From Deinococcus malanensis (GTDB lineage: Bacteria > Deinococcota > Deinococci > Deinococcales > Deinococcaceae), in contig NZ_BMPP01000001.1 in assembly GCF_014647655.1 (NCBI RefSeq), forward strand, positions 222,943 to 286,942: DNA of 64,000 nt. The letters are read 5' to 3'. A model generated the notes under the pieces. That model saw only the letters and a program-made list of their open reading frames with translations, was not told the DNA's origin and searched no databases. Positions 30,478-41,971 of this stretch are shown piece by piece; within the stretch, counting starts at the first letter, position 1; each line of letters opens with the position of its first letter. The translations under genes were made by a program, and so were the position numbers.

Positions 30478-31272
30478 GTGACGGCTCCCCGAGTCAGCGC
30501 GCCACGCCAGCCGGTAGCGTCTCACAACCTGCTGCTGTGGCTGCTTGGCGCCGCCGCCGCTTTCCTGGTCCTGTTCGGCCTGATCACCCTGATTCTGCGG
30601 CAGATGCCCGACCCTATCGGACCGCGTGCGGACCTGTTTGTCGAAGGGGCCCGCATGACCCTGCAGCTGACGGTGGTCAGCGGCCTGATCGGGCTGGTGA
30701 TCGGAATGGTGGCGGGAATTCAGAAAACCAGCAGCAGCTGGCTGGTGCGTGCGCCCGCCAGCCTGTTTATCTGGCTGATCCGCGGAACCCCTCTGCTGGT
30801 GCAGATCTTGTTCGTGTACAACGCCCTGCCGCCTTTGCTGGCCGCGATCGGCCTGAAGGTTGAACTCAACGAGTTCTGGTCTGCGGTGATTGCCCTGGCC
30901 CTGAATGTCGGTGCGTACAACGCTGAGGTGATCCGGGCCGGCATTCTGGCAATTCCACGGGGTCAGACGGAGGCCGCTCGCAGTCTGGGTCTCAGCGGCG
31001 GACTGACCATGAGCACGGTGGTCCTGCCGCAGGCCCTGCGGATTGTGGTGCCCCCACTGGTCAACAACCTGGTAGCGCTGCTCAAAGATTCCTCGCTGGC
31101 CTCGACCATCGCGCTGCTGGAGCTGTCATTGGCCGGAGCACGCGTCTCCAGCGAGAGCTTCCAGCCGGTGCCGGTGCTGACGACCATCGCTGCCGTCTAC
31201 CTGGCGCTGACCACTGTGATGACGCTGTTTACCGATCAGCTCGAAAAGCGCGTCAAGGTCGCCAGCCGCTAG
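30478..31272 (+). CDS. Amino-acid ABC transporter permease
   Basis: A 264-residue HisM/GlnP-type permease with about five membrane helices. The coupling-helix (EAA) motif reads EAARSLGLSGGLTMSTVVLPQALRIVVPPLVNN, typical of polar amino-acid importers. The start is GTG 30478 after a G-rich stretch. It pairs with the binding protein just upstream. The following genes are on the opposite strand. Confidence 0.9.
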   Translation: MTAPRVSAPRQPVASHNLLLWLLGAAAAFLVLFGLITLILRQMPDPIGPRADLFVEGARMTLQLTVVSGLIGLVIGMVAGIQKTSSSWLVRAPASLFIWLIRGTPLLVQILFVYNALPPLLAAIGLKVELNEFWSAVIALALNVGAYNAEVIRAGILAIPRGQTEAARSLGLSGGLTMSTVVLPQALRIVVPPLVNNLVALLKDSSLASTIALLELSLAGARVSSESFQPVPVLTTIAAVYLALTTVMTLFTDQLEKRVKVASR

Positions 31273-31331
31273 GGGAGCTGTCAGGCTGGTCCGCTGCGCT
31301 GGGCTTCGTGTCCAGTGAAACCACAAGATGA

Positions 31332-31361
31332 AGCCGCCGGGAAGCTGTCTCTCCGGCGGCT
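31332..31361. terminator. Stem-loop between convergent genes
   Basis: 9-bp perfect stem AGCCGCCGG/CCGGCGGCT (31332-31340 with 31353-31361), located between the permease and AI-2E stops. The T-tracts are weak. Confidence 0.5.
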
Positions 31362-31384
31362 CTGGTGTCTGTGCTCAGGCTGTC

Positions 31385-32629
31385 TTACCCCACCGGGCCT
31401 TGACCGTGTTGGGCCTGTGGTGATCCGGCTGAGGTAGCACTTGGCGGCGTAGGTGCCATGGTATGACCCTGGTGGGTCCGGCTGGGCAGCCAGTAACGCT
31501 GCATCCAGCGTTTGAGCAGGGTGGCGAACGGAATGGCCAGCAGCGCGCCGCCGACGCCGCCAAGTGCCAGACCGATCAGCAGCGCAATCAGGATCGCCGC
31601 AGCACTGAGGTGCATCGTGCGCCCCATGATCAGCGGTCCAATGACGTTGCCCAGCAGCTGATTGATCAGGAAGTACAGTCCGGCGACCAGCAGGATGGTG
31701 GTGGTGCCCATCGGAATGGCCTGGAACATGGCCAGGATCGAAGCCAGAACAATACCAACATAGGGAAACAGATTGATAATTCCGCTCAGCAGCCCAATGG
31801 CCAGGGCATTCGGAACCTTGAGCAACAGCAGCCCGGTGGTGGCCAGGACCACGCACGCTACCAGCATCAGCAGGCTGCCGCGCAGGTAAGCGCCGAAGCT
31901 CTCGCTGACGTCCTCGGACAGCTGCAGGGCGGTGGGTTGCCAGGAACGCGGCAGCACCTGCAACATGCTGCGGCCTATGCCGTCGTAATCGATCATGAAG
32001 TACATGGCCAGTGTGACGATAAACCCGACCTGGCCCAGCCAGCCCACCAGATTGCTCAGGGTTTTCAGGACTGTCGGGCCGGAACTGAGCAGGCGCTCGG
32101 CCAGGGGCCCGGCGTTCTGGGTGATGTCCTCGACCTCGCGGTCAATGTAGGTGGTCAGGCTTTCCTTCAGACCTTCGGTGCCCGGGAGACTGTCGAGCCG
32201 GTCCAGCAGCGTGATGACGACCGCCTTGAGGCTGCGCGCCAGTTCGGGAACGCTGCTGAGCATGCCGTTGATCTGCGAGCTGACCGTCATGACTACAGCC
32301 GTGACCAGCGAAATGCCCAGCACCAGCAGGAGCAGCACGCCCACCATGCGGCCGACCCGGTGGCGCTCCAGCCACGTCAGCAGCGGGTTGCACAGGAAAG
32401 CCAGACCGTAGGCCAGGAACACCGTCACCAGGACGCTGGCCAGCAGGCCCGACATCCGCAGAATGCCCCACAGCAGCAGCGGAGCCAGCACGGCATAAAT
32501 GGCCAGTCGTACCAGGGGACGGGCCCATAGTGCCCGGATCAGATCGGGAACGTTGCGGGCCTGAACGGAAGAGCCGGCCGGATCAGGGGCGGGTGAAGAG
32601 CCAGAGGGCGAAAGAGGGTTCCTGCTCAC
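31385..32629 (-). CDS. AI-2E family (YdiK/TqsA-like) membrane protein
   Basis: A ~414-residue protein with about eight membrane helices in the AI-2E arrangement: two N-terminal helices ending in AFLCNPLLTWLERHRVGR, a long amphipathic extracytoplasmic middle part, and C-terminal helices with PNALAIGLLSGIINLFPYVG and NVIGPLIMGRTMHLS. Members export AI-2 or act as ion exchangers; the function here is not known. GTG 32629 is preferred as start because AGGA lies ~7 nt upstream. A second paralogue lies at 45.4 kb. Confidence 0.85.
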   Translation of the reverse strand: MSRNPLSPSGSSPAPDPAGSSVQARNVPDLIRALWARPLVRLAIYAVLAPLLLWGILRMSGLLASVLVTVFLAYGLAFLCNPLLTWLERHRVGRMVGVLLLLVLGISLVTAVVMTVSSQINGMLSSVPELARSLKAVVITLLDRLDSLPGTEGLKESLTTYIDREVEDITQNAGPLAERLLSSGPTVLKTLSNLVGWLGQVGFIVTLAMYFMIDYDGIGRSMLQVLPRSWQPTALQLSEDVSESFGAYLRGSLLMLVACVVLATTGLLLLKVPNALAIGLLSGIINLFPYVGIVLASILAMFQAIPMGTTTILLVAGLYFLINQLLGNVIGPLIMGRTMHLSAAAILIALLIGLALGGVGGALLAIPFATLLKRWMQRYWLPSRTHQGHTMAPTPPSATSAGSPQAQHGQGPVG

Positions 32630-32710
32630 ACTCACATCCTGCCACCTGCAGCCCACACAGACGCGTCCCCCACCGGTTGGTCAGGGACGCGTAAAGGTGT
32701 GCTTTGAAGA

Positions 32711-34843
<2,133 letters not shown>

Positions 34844-34871
34844 GGGTAACTCATCCTCTCTGAATGAGACA

Positions 34872-34903
34872 GGGCCAGTCGCTCGGGTGGTGGCGACTGG
34901 CCC
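34872..34903 (-). promoter_or_regulatory. Intercistronic stem-loop in the TAXI-TRAP operon
   Basis: Perfect 11-bp stem GGGCCAGTCGC/GCGACTGGCCC with a 10-nt loop, in the 84-nt gap between the binding-protein and permease genes. There is no U-tract. It could stabilise the 3' end of the upstream message or partly terminate it. Confidence 0.55.
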
Positions 34904-34927
34904 GGAAATCAGGCCTGCTGCGAGGCC

Positions 34928-35893
34928 TTAGCGGACGTTCTGTCCCTGTTCCTTCCAGTACTTCAGGGCTCCAGGGTGCAGGGGGGTGGGCAGGCCCTTG
35001 ACCGCCTTGGCATCACTGTAGTTGGTCGAAACGCTGGGGTGCAAGGCGCGCAGGCCCTTCTCGTCGCCGAAAATGGCCTTCATGGCCTTGTAGACCGTAT
35101 CGTCGCTCAGGGCCGTGGTGGTGACCAGGGTGGCCTGCACGGCCACGCCCGGAACGGTGGCCCCGACGCCCTTGTAGCTCTTGCCGGGAATGTTGTAACG
35201 CACGTAGAAGGGGTACTTCTTGATCAGCGCGCTGGCCTGATTTCCGCTGACCGGGACCAGCTTGACGTCCACGGTCTGGGCAATCTGGGTAATCGCGCTG
35301 GCGCCCACACCGACGGTGTAGAACAGGGCGTCGGCACGCTTGTCCTGCATCAGCGTGATGCCCTGAGCGGGGGAGACGCGCAGTGCCTGGCCCAGGTCGT
35401 CAAACTTCAGGCCGTAGGCTTCGAGCACCTGACGGGCTGTCTGCTCGGTACCGGAGCCCAGGTCGCCAATGACCACGCGCTTGCCGCGCAGGTCGGCAAT
35501 CGAGTTGATGCGGGCGTCCTTGCGGGCGATGACGTGCAGGACTTCCGGGTACAGGACGGCCAGGCTGCGCACCTTGTTGTTGGCCTTGCCTTCGAACGCC
35601 TGGATGCCGGTGCCCCGGAACGCATAGAAAGCCACGTCGTTCTGCACGATGGCCATATCCAGTTCGCCGGTCGCCAGGGCGTTCATGTTGAACACGCTGC
35701 CGCCGGTGGAACGGGCGTTGGCGCGCAGGCCCGCGTTGCTGTCATTGAGCATCTTGGCCATGCCCGTCGCCACCGGGAAGTAGACCCCGGTGGTGCTGCC
35801 AGAGCCGATGGTCAGAAAGCTGCCCTGGGCCAGCGCCACAGCGCTGACACCCAGTACGACAGCGGCTCCAATAAATTTCTGCGATTTTTTCAT
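34928..35893 (-). CDS. TAXI family TRAP solute-binding protein
   Basis: A 321-residue exported protein. The signal peptide is MKKSQKFIGAAVVLGVSAVALA. The mature N-terminus FLTIGSGSTTGVYFPVATGMAKMLN is the TAXI-family signature, followed by ARSTGGSVFNMNALATGELDMAIVQND. The family delivers a solute (glutamate/2-oxoglutarate type in known cases) to a fused TRAP permease, which is encoded immediately downstream. ATG 35893 has GGAGG 7-8 nt upstream. Confidence 0.92.
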   Translation of the reverse strand: MKKSQKFIGAAVVLGVSAVALAQGSFLTIGSGSTTGVYFPVATGMAKMLNDSNAGLRANARSTGGSVFNMNALATGELDMAIVQNDVAFYAFRGTGIQAFEGKANNKVRSLAVLYPEVLHVIARKDARINSIADLRGKRVVIGDLGSGTEQTARQVLEAYGLKFDDLGQALRVSPAQGITLMQDKRADALFYTVGVGASAITQIAQTVDVKLVPVSGNQASALIKKYPFYVRYNIPGKSYKGVGATVPGVAVQATLVTTTALSDDTVYKAMKAIFGDEKGLRALHPSVSTNYSDAKAVKGLPTPLHPGALKYWKEQGQNVR

Positions 35894-36042
35894 GTGTGAT
35901 CCTCCTGGAATAACCTGTCCCCCTGGGACGGGTTTGCCTATGTGCTGAATGCCGGAAATCGTACCATAAGGCCCGCTGGGCCACAGGAAGTTGAGCCATC
36001 ATGCTCCCGGCTGTAGAACCAATGATCCTGGTGCGGGCCGTG

Positions 36043-36048
36043 TAGAGT
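36043..36048 (+). promoter_or_regulatory. -10 box for leaderless amino-acid ABC ATPase
   Basis: TAGAGT lies 6 nt before ATG 36055. Confidence 0.55.
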
Positions 36049-36054
36049 GACCGC

Positions 36055-36873
36055 ATGACCCAGCGGGCCGCCTCATCTCCCCATGCCCCCACGCCGACAC
36101 CCCTTGAAGATGGCCAGTCCAGCCGCTCTGAGGCCGGCCGTGCACCCATCATTGTCGCGGAGAATGTGCACAAGCACTTCGGGAGCTTTCACGCCCTGCG
36201 CGGCGTGAACCTGCAGGTCCGCAGCGGCGAGGTGGTGGTGGTGATCGGGCCCTCGGGCAGCGGCAAAAGCACCTTTATCCGTACCCTGAATGCCCTGGAC
36301 CCGCACGACGGCGGCAGCATTACCATCGACGGCATTCCCCTGAATGGCCGCCACAACCTCGACGCCATCCGGCGTGAGGTCGGCATGGTGTTCCAGAGCT
36401 TCAACCTGTTTCCGCACCTCACGGTCCTGGACAACATCACGCTGGCGCCCATCCGCGTGCGCCGGCTTAGCCGCGCCGAGGCCGAGGCGCGGGGCCTGGA
36501 ACTGCTACGGCGGGTGGGCATCGAGGAGCAGGCCCATAAGTTTCCGGCGCAGCTGTCCGGGGGGCAGCAGCAGCGGGTGGCCATTGCGCGGGCGCTGGCG
36601 ATGGACCCCAAGATCATGCTGTTTGACGAGCCGACCAGTGCGCTTGACCCGGAGATGATCAAGGAAGTGCTGGACGTGATGAAGGAACTGGCGCGCAGCG
36701 GCATGACCATGCTGGTGGTGACCCACGAGATGGGCTTTGCGCGTGAGGTGGCCGACCGGATTCTGTTTTTCGATCAGGGCAGCATCGTGGAAGACACCAC
36801 CCCGGAAAACTTCTATCAGAACCCTCAGCACGAGCGCGCCAAGGCTTTCCTCTCCAAAATTCTCGGCCACTGA
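36055..36873 (+). CDS. Amino-acid ABC transporter ATP-binding protein (GlnQ/HisP type)
   Basis: A 272-residue ATPase. Walker [12 protein letters not shown]-loop [15 protein letters not shown], signature [17 protein letters not shown], Walker [16 protein letters not shown] and H-loop [11 protein letters not shown] are those of polar amino-acid importers. The first ~30 residues are a Pro/Ser/Ala-rich extension. It has its own leaderless promoter. The most likely partners are the binding protein and permease at 29.5-31.3 kb, separated by three minus-strand genes. Confidence 0.92.
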   Translation: MTQRAASSPHAPTPTPLEDGQSSRSEAGRAPIIVAENVHKHFGSFHALRGVNLQVRSGEVVVVIGPSGSGKSTFIRTLNALDPHDGGSITIDGIPLNGRHNLDAIRREVGMVFQSFNLFPHLTVLDNITLAPIRVRRLSRAEAEARGLELLRRVGIEEQAHKFPAQLSGGQQQRVAIARALAMDPKIMLFDEPTSALDPEMIKEVLDVMKELARSGMTMLVVTHEMGFAREVADRILFFDQGSIVEDTTPENFYQNPQHERAKAFLSKILGH

Positions 36874-36959
36874 ATACAGGGGCCCGTCGGGACCTCCTGT
36901 CCTGAACGGGCCGACTGCGGACCAGAGAAAATAACTTAGGCCGGCGCGCCTGAAATCGC

Positions 36960-38231
36960 CTACGCGTCGCGGCGCAGGCGGCCGCATTGCCACCATGCCA
37001 GCGCGCACAGCACCGCGCTCATGAGGAAGACCGGCGTGTACCCCGCCACGTCGGCCACCAGCCCGCCCAGGACCGGCGTGAACAGCGCGGCGCCCACCAG
37101 GGTATTCAGGGTGCCGATATAGCGGCTGCGTGCTTCGGGCGGCGCGATGTTGAGCAGGTGATTGGTGTGCCCCAGGTTGAAGCCCTGAGCAGCCACGCTG
37201 GACAGGACAAAGACCCACAGATACGCCCAGGCGCCCAGGTCCAGCGCACCGACCAGCAGGGCTGCCAGGGGGGCCAGCCCATAGAACACGCTGGCGTAGC
37301 GGATGATCCGCCGGGAGCCGTTGCGTTCGGCGACCCGCTGCCAGACCACGTTCGACAGTGGGGCGGCGCCGGTGAGGGCCATCACGAACACGCCGAGTGT
37401 GGCGGCCGGGAAATTCAGCTCGCGCAGCGCGTTGGCTGCAAAAAACGGTTCGCTCATGCTGGCCCCAGCCAGCAGCAGCCGGACCGTCAGAAAGGCCCGG
37501 AAGTGCGGGTCCCGCAGTGTCTCCGGGATAGCGCGCACCTCTCCGCGCACCCCCTGGGCCTCCTGTGGCGGGTCCGGGGGCTCCTGAATGCGCCCGAAGA
37601 CCCAGTAGCCCAACGTGAAGGCCAGCGTACCCAACGCAAAGATCAGCGCGTAGTCATACGGAAACTGCAGTCCGGAAGAGCCCAGAATCCAGCGGACCAG
37701 CAGCCCCGCCCCAAAGGCGAGCAGCCCGCCGTACAGGTTGCGGGTGCCGAAAAATCTGGGCCGACGCGCTGGAGTGACTGTCTTGCTGACCACCTCCAGA
37801 AAGGGCAGTCCGGACACCCCTGAAGCCAGCGCATTGATCAGCATGGCCAGCACGAACAGGCTCAGGCACAGGGTCGGGCGATCTGCCAGGAAGGCGGCAA
37901 CCAGCACCATGGCCAGGTATGTCGCCGTGCGCACCAGCGCCGCGGAGCGGTACACCGGCAGTTTGTAGGCCAGGGGCCGCACCCGCGCGGCGACCAGCAG
38001 CTGAGGCAGCATCCAGCCGCCACCCGCGATGGCCGGCAGCAGCCCGATCACCCAGTTCGGGGCGCCCAGGCGCGCGGCAAACCCTGCTACCACGACCGAG
38101 ACGCTCATAAACCCGTCACCGGTGAACACCGCCCAGCCGTTCAAAATCCCCAGGCGCTCGTTGCGGTTCCAGCCTGCGGTCTGGCCTGAGCGATCAGGAG
38201 AGAGGGGGGCGGAAGAGGGTGAATCGCTCAT
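36960..38231 (-). CDS. MFS transporter
   Basis: A 423-residue membrane protein with about 12 helices. The inter-helix loop VSKTVTPARRPRFFGTRNLYGGLLAFGAGLLV and the repeated N/C halves fit the major facilitator fold, but the canonical GxLaDrxGrrr motif is weak. The C-terminal segment NHLLNIAPPEARSRYIGTLNTLVG resembles uncharacterised MFS_1 proteins. The substrate is unknown. ATG 38231 lies 8 nt after TAGCCT. Confidence 0.82.
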   Translation of the reverse strand: MSDSPSSAPLSPDRSGQTAGWNRNERLGILNGWAVFTGDGFMSVSVVVAGFAARLGAPNWVIGLLPAIAGGGWMLPQLLVAARVRPLAYKLPVYRSAALVRTATYLAMVLVAAFLADRPTLCLSLFVLAMLINALASGVSGLPFLEVVSKTVTPARRPRFFGTRNLYGGLLAFGAGLLVRWILGSSGLQFPYDYALIFALGTLAFTLGYWVFGRIQEPPDPPQEAQGVRGEVRAIPETLRDPHFRAFLTVRLLLAGASMSEPFFAANALRELNFPAATLGVFVMALTGAAPLSNVVWQRVAERNGSRRIIRYASVFYGLAPLAALLVGALDLGAWAYLWVFVLSSVAAQGFNLGHTNHLLNIAPPEARSRYIGTLNTLVGAALFTPVLGGLVADVAGYTPVFLMSAVLCALAWWQCGRLRRDA

Positions 38232-38239
38232 GTCCGTGC

Positions 38240-38245
38240 AGGCTA
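38240..38245 (-). promoter_or_regulatory. -10 box for leaderless MFS gene
   Basis: TAGCCT on the minus strand, 8 nt before ATG 38231. Confidence 0.4.
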
Positions 38246-38308
38246 CGCCACCTTGATCCGGGTTGAACCTGTTGCAGTCGGCTCATCCGGACGGCCTGCC
38301 CCGATGGC

Positions 38309-39958
38309 TTAGTTGCCGGGCAGGCGCAGCACACCCTCCAGGGCTTCATAGGCCTCCGGCCGGGCCAGGAAGACCAGTTCGTCCTGGGCGGTCAGGCGCA
38401 ATTCCGGCCGTGGCAGGCGAACGGTGCCGTCGCGAACCACACCCACGACCTCGACCCCCGGCGGAAGACTCAGAAGCGTCAGCCGCGCTCCCAGCCAGCT
38501 TCTCGGCACTCCGCGCCGGTACAGTTCACGCTCGGGCGCCGACAGTCCTGAACTGTCGGGCGCCCGGCTCTCGGTCGGTGCGTCGAACAGTTGACCGGGG
38601 GCGGGTTCTGCAGGTTCGGGCACACGGCGCGCGGCAAAGCGGATGCCTTCGGGCAGCAACACCGCACCCCGGCGCATTCCGCTGTCCTGGCGTGAATCGA
38701 CCTGGGAGGGCACCAGCCCGGCGGTGCTGCTCAGCACGTGTGCCAGACCGGCCGCCAGCAACAGCGCCGGCAACAGGGCGTCGCCGCCCCAGGCGACGGC
38801 CAGCAGCGCCGCCGCGACCGGCACATTCAGGGTTACAGTCAGAAACGCGGTGGCACCCACCAGCGCCGCCACAGCCGTGTCCAGCCCCAGCAGACTGCCC
38901 AGCCCGGCCCCCAGCACGCCTCCAGCTCCCACGGACGGCAGCACCCCACCACCAAAGGCGAGGTGGGCGCCCAGGGCCAGCAGGACCCAGCGCCAGGCCC
39001 CCTGCCCGGCGCCTTCGCCACCCAGGAACCCGGACACCCCTAGCTGGGTCCAGCCCAGACCGTCGCCCAGCACCGCCGGAGTGCTGAAGACCGCCACGGC
39101 CGCAGTGATCAGGCCGAAGGCTCCGCCCAGCACCGGCCGGAGCCACCCGGCGGTCAGATCCTGGGGGATGGCCCGCACCGTCTGCAGCAGGACCCAGCCC
39201 GCTCCAGTAATCACGAGGGCCACCAGGGCAAAGGCCGGAACCTGAGCCAGCGAGGGCACCTGCACGTCCGGCACGCTCAGAAGCGGCTCGAAGCCGAAGG
39301 CCAGACCGTACACGGCGCTGCCGGCCACGGCTGCCAGGACGCACGGCATCAGTACTTCGAACTCGAATTCGAAACGGCGGTACAGAACCTCCACAATCAG
39401 GACGGCTGCTGCCAGTGGTGCGTGCAGGACGGTGCCCAGGGCAGCGGCAGCTCCGGCCAGGGTAAGGGTGCGGACCTCCACGGCGTCCAGCTGAGCCGCG
39501 CGGCGCAGCAGGCTGGTGCCCAGCTGGCCGACCAGGGTGAAAGCCGAGTCGCGGCCCACCATCAGCCCGGCGCTGTAGGCCACACCAGTGGCGGCCAGGA
39601 TCCGGCCCTGTTCGGCCGGTGAGGGCCACTGTCCGCGCGCGTGGTAACCGCGGACCAACTGGGTCAGAGCGTCGCCCTGCTGTGCCGGCACCAGCCAGGC
39701 ATACAGAGCACCCACGACCGGCAGCGCCAGCAGGGACCACGGCAACACGTCGCCGAAGACCATCAGCAGGCCGCCCTCTCCAGGAGTTCCGGGCGGAGCG
39801 TATCCGGTGAGCAGGGCCACCAGGGGGGTGGCGGCGTCCAGCGCCAGGCGAAGCAGAATGCACAGGCCACCTACCAGGGTGCCCAGCAGAACACTGAGAA
39901 CCACCAGACGCCCGGTTTCCAGGCGGGTGAGGACGGCGCGGGGCAGCGGGGAACGCAT
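38309..39958 (-). CDS. CLC-family chloride channel/transporter with C-terminal TrkA_C-like domain
   Basis: A 549-residue protein with a CLC-type membrane domain (residues ~15-430). AAAALGTVLHAPLAAAVLIVEVLYRRFEFE matches the conserved CLC helix region, and GGGVLPSVGAGGVLGAGLG matches the GxFxP part of the selectivity filter. The GREGP motif is replaced by GRDSA (135-139), so the gating glutamate is Asp137. The last ~80 residues (LTLLSLPPGVEVVGVVRDG ... LTAQDELVFLARPE) look like a TrkA_C regulatory domain. Whether it is a channel or an exchanger is open. TACCAT lies 11 nt before ATG 39958. Confidence 0.85.
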   Translation of the reverse strand: MRSPLPRAVLTRLETGRLVVLSVLLGTLVGGLCILLRLALDAATPLVALLTGYAPPGTPGEGGLLMVFGDVLPWSLLALPVVGALYAWLVPAQQGDALTQLVRGYHARGQWPSPAEQGRILAATGVAYSAGLMVGRDSAFTLVGQLGTSLLRRAAQLDAVEVRTLTLAGAAAALGTVLHAPLAAAVLIVEVLYRRFEFEFEVLMPCVLAAVAGSAVYGLAFGFEPLLSVPDVQVPSLAQVPAFALVALVITGAGWVLLQTVRAIPQDLTAGWLRPVLGGAFGLITAAVAVFSTPAVLGDGLGWTQLGVSGFLGGEGAGQGAWRWVLLALGAHLAFGGGVLPSVGAGGVLGAGLGSLLGLDTAVAALVGATAFLTVTLNVPVAAALLAVAWGGDALLPALLLAAGLAHVLSSTAGLVPSQVDSRQDSGMRRGAVLLPEGIRFAARRVPEPAEPAPGQLFDAPTESRAPDSSGLSAPERELYRRGVPRSWLGARLTLLSLPPGVEVVGVVRDGTVRLPRPELRLTAQDELVFLARPEAYEALEGVLRLPGN

Positions 39959-40062
39959 CTCTGGCGTGCATGGTAGTGCAAAGACCCTCGGGGGGCTCTA
40001 TCCGTGCCTTGTCAGGTGCTGGGGTCGTTGCCTGCACCTGTGCCAGAGTCCGTGAGGATGGT

Positions 40063-40068
40063 TACCCT
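40063..40068 (+). promoter_or_regulatory. -10 box for leaderless NCS2 permease gene
   Basis: TACCCT lies 7 nt before GTG 40076 (10 nt before the following ATG). Confidence 0.5.
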
Positions 40069-40075
40069 GAAAGGC

Positions 40076-41479
40076 GTGATGACACCACCACCGCCCGGCC
40101 CCACCGTCCCCCGGGGTTCCCTCGACGCCTTTTTCGGCCTCAGTGCCCACGGCAGCAACGTGCCACAGGAAGTGCGTGCCGGAATCACGACCTTCCTGAC
40201 CATGAGCTACATCCTGTTCGTGAACCCGCAGGTATTGTCCAGCGCCATCAACGTGCCGAACGCCTTCGTGCAGTTGCTGATGGCCACGGCTGTTGCGGCG
40301 GCCATCGGTTCCCTGGCTATGGGTCTGGTGGCCAAATACCCGTTTGCTCAGGCACCGGGCATGGGCCTCAACGCCTTTTTTGCGTTCACGGTGGTTCTGG
40401 GTTTAGAAGTGCCCTGGCAGACTGCCCTGGGCGCTGTCTTTATCAGCGGGGTGCTGTTCGTGCTGCTGAGCGTGCTGGGTGCCCGGCACGCCATTGTGCG
40501 GGCCATCCCCTTAAGCCTCAAATTCGCCATTACGGCCGGTATCGGGGCCTTTCTGGCGTTTCTGGGGCTGCGCAGCGCCGGAATTGTGGTCAACAACGAC
40601 GCCACCCTGCTGGGGCTGGGCAACCTCACAGCGCCCAGCGCCTGGCTGGCTGTCCTGGGCCTGATCGTCACTGCGGTGCTGATGGCCCGCCGGGTCACGG
40701 GCGCCATTCTGTACGGCATCCTGCTGACCACCCTGGTCGCGGTGATCACACGCGTGCCGGTGTACGTCGGGGGAGCGGAAGGCGCCCTGCAGGCGTTTCC
40801 TGGGCTGACCGGGCGCGTCCTGGGTATTTTCGATGCGCCGGTGTGGCCAGCCGACCTGGTCGGGCAGCTGGACATCGCCGGAGCCCTGGGACTGGGACTG
40901 CTGAGCGTGGTGTTCACATTCTTCTTCGTCGATTTCTTCGATGCCACTGGCACATTGACTGGTCTGGCCCAGAAAACCGGCGCCCTGGACGAGAACGGTG
41001 ACATGCCGCGTGCCCGCCGCACCTTCGCGATGGACGGTCTGGCCGCCATGTTCGGCGCCTTCATGGGCACGAGTACGACCACCGCCTACATCGAGTCGGC
41101 CAGCGGTATTGGAGAAGGAGGGCGCACTGGTCTGACTGCCGTCACTGTGGGTGTGCTGTTTCTGCTCAGTATGTTCCTGTGGCCCCTGGCAGCGGCCATT
41201 CCTGCGGCGGCGACTGCCCCAGCCCTGATTCTGGTGGGCGCCCTGATGATGGAAGGAGTGCGGCACATCGACTGGGACGACATCAGCGTCAGCCTTCCGG
41301 CCTTCCTGACAGTCATCGTTATGCCGCTGACCTTCAGCATCGCCAACGGCGTGAGCCTGGGCGTGATCGCTTACTGTGCCATCCGGGCGCTGAGTGGCCG
41401 GGCCCGCGAAGTGAGTCCGATCCTTTACGTGATTGCTGCGCTGCTGCTGGCGCGTTACGTGTTTCTGGCCGCCGAGTAG
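40076..41479 (+). CDS. NCS2/AzgA-family purine permease
   Basis: A 467-residue protein with 12-14 membrane helices. Its start after a short Pro-rich leader, EVRAGITTFLTMSYILFVNPQVLS, and the segments QAPGMGLNAFFAFTVVLG and FFFVDFFDATGTLTGLA plus GTSTTTAYIESASGIGEGGRTGLTA are hallmarks of the AzgA/PbuG guanine-hypoxanthine H+ symporter branch. It imports purine bases. The start is GTG 40076 (leaderless spacing of 7 nt) or ATG 40079; both give the same protein core. Confidence 0.92.
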   Translation: MMTPPPPGPTVPRGSLDAFFGLSAHGSNVPQEVRAGITTFLTMSYILFVNPQVLSSAINVPNAFVQLLMATAVAAAIGSLAMGLVAKYPFAQAPGMGLNAFFAFTVVLGLEVPWQTALGAVFISGVLFVLLSVLGARHAIVRAIPLSLKFAITAGIGAFLAFLGLRSAGIVVNNDATLLGLGNLTAPSAWLAVLGLIVTAVLMARRVTGAILYGILLTTLVAVITRVPVYVGGAEGALQAFPGLTGRVLGIFDAPVWPADLVGQLDIAGALGLGLLSVVFTFFFVDFFDATGTLTGLAQKTGALDENGDMPRARRTFAMDGLAAMFGAFMGTSTTTAYIESASGIGEGGRTGLTAVTVGVLFLLSMFLWPLAAAIPAAATAPALILVGALMMEGVRHIDWDDISVSLPAFLTVIVMPLTFSIANGVSLGVIAYCAIRALSGRAREVSPILYVIAALLLARYVFLAAE

Positions 41480-41971
41480 TGCCCTGGGTCCGCGTCCTGG
41501 CTGGATAGCTGTGGTGCATTCCGCCTCTCAATGTATGCAGGCTGTCTTGCAAGCCCGGAACAGTTTTGAGCGCCACGGTGTTTGGGGTGCACCTGCAAAT
41601 GGTCAGAAGGGGGCGATTCTGTACTCTGGCCTCTTCCTTAGGCATCCGTGCAGGTTGCCTGGTCGCGGATGTCGCCTTGAAGCATCCACTGACTGGTCAA
41701 CTCCTCTCGCAGACCAACATGGACCTGTAAAGACTCCATACGTGATTCGGAACCTGCCACTTAAGCCCGGAAAGTAGCTGGCTGGCACTGCCGAACCTCT
41801 GTACCGTGCACCGTATCCTGCCCGCACATTAAGTCCCGGTAAAGCCGATGCGCCGGGTCTTCCAGCCTGCCCCCCCTGTAAGATGAGGCCGAAAGTCAGG
41901 TTCGCGCCGTGTCCGCCTGGCGCCGCCGTCGGCACGGAATCGCCCGTCCCTGACCTGAAAGGAGTTTCACC
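41480..41971. other. 492-bp intergenic region upstream of sodA
   Basis: No convincing gene was found on either strand. The last ~90 nt form the sodA leader: a TAAGAT possible -10 box at 41879-41884, then a GC-rich structured stretch in which GTCAGG near 41895 can pair with CCTGAC near 41950, and a clear AAAGGAG Shine-Dalgarno. The first ~350 nt hold nothing I can name. Confidence 0.4.

Noticed and set aside
30301..30525. 74-codon minus-strand frame between binding protein and permease
   Set aside because: No start signal, basic and low-complexity composition, and it overlaps the permease start. Probably non-coding.
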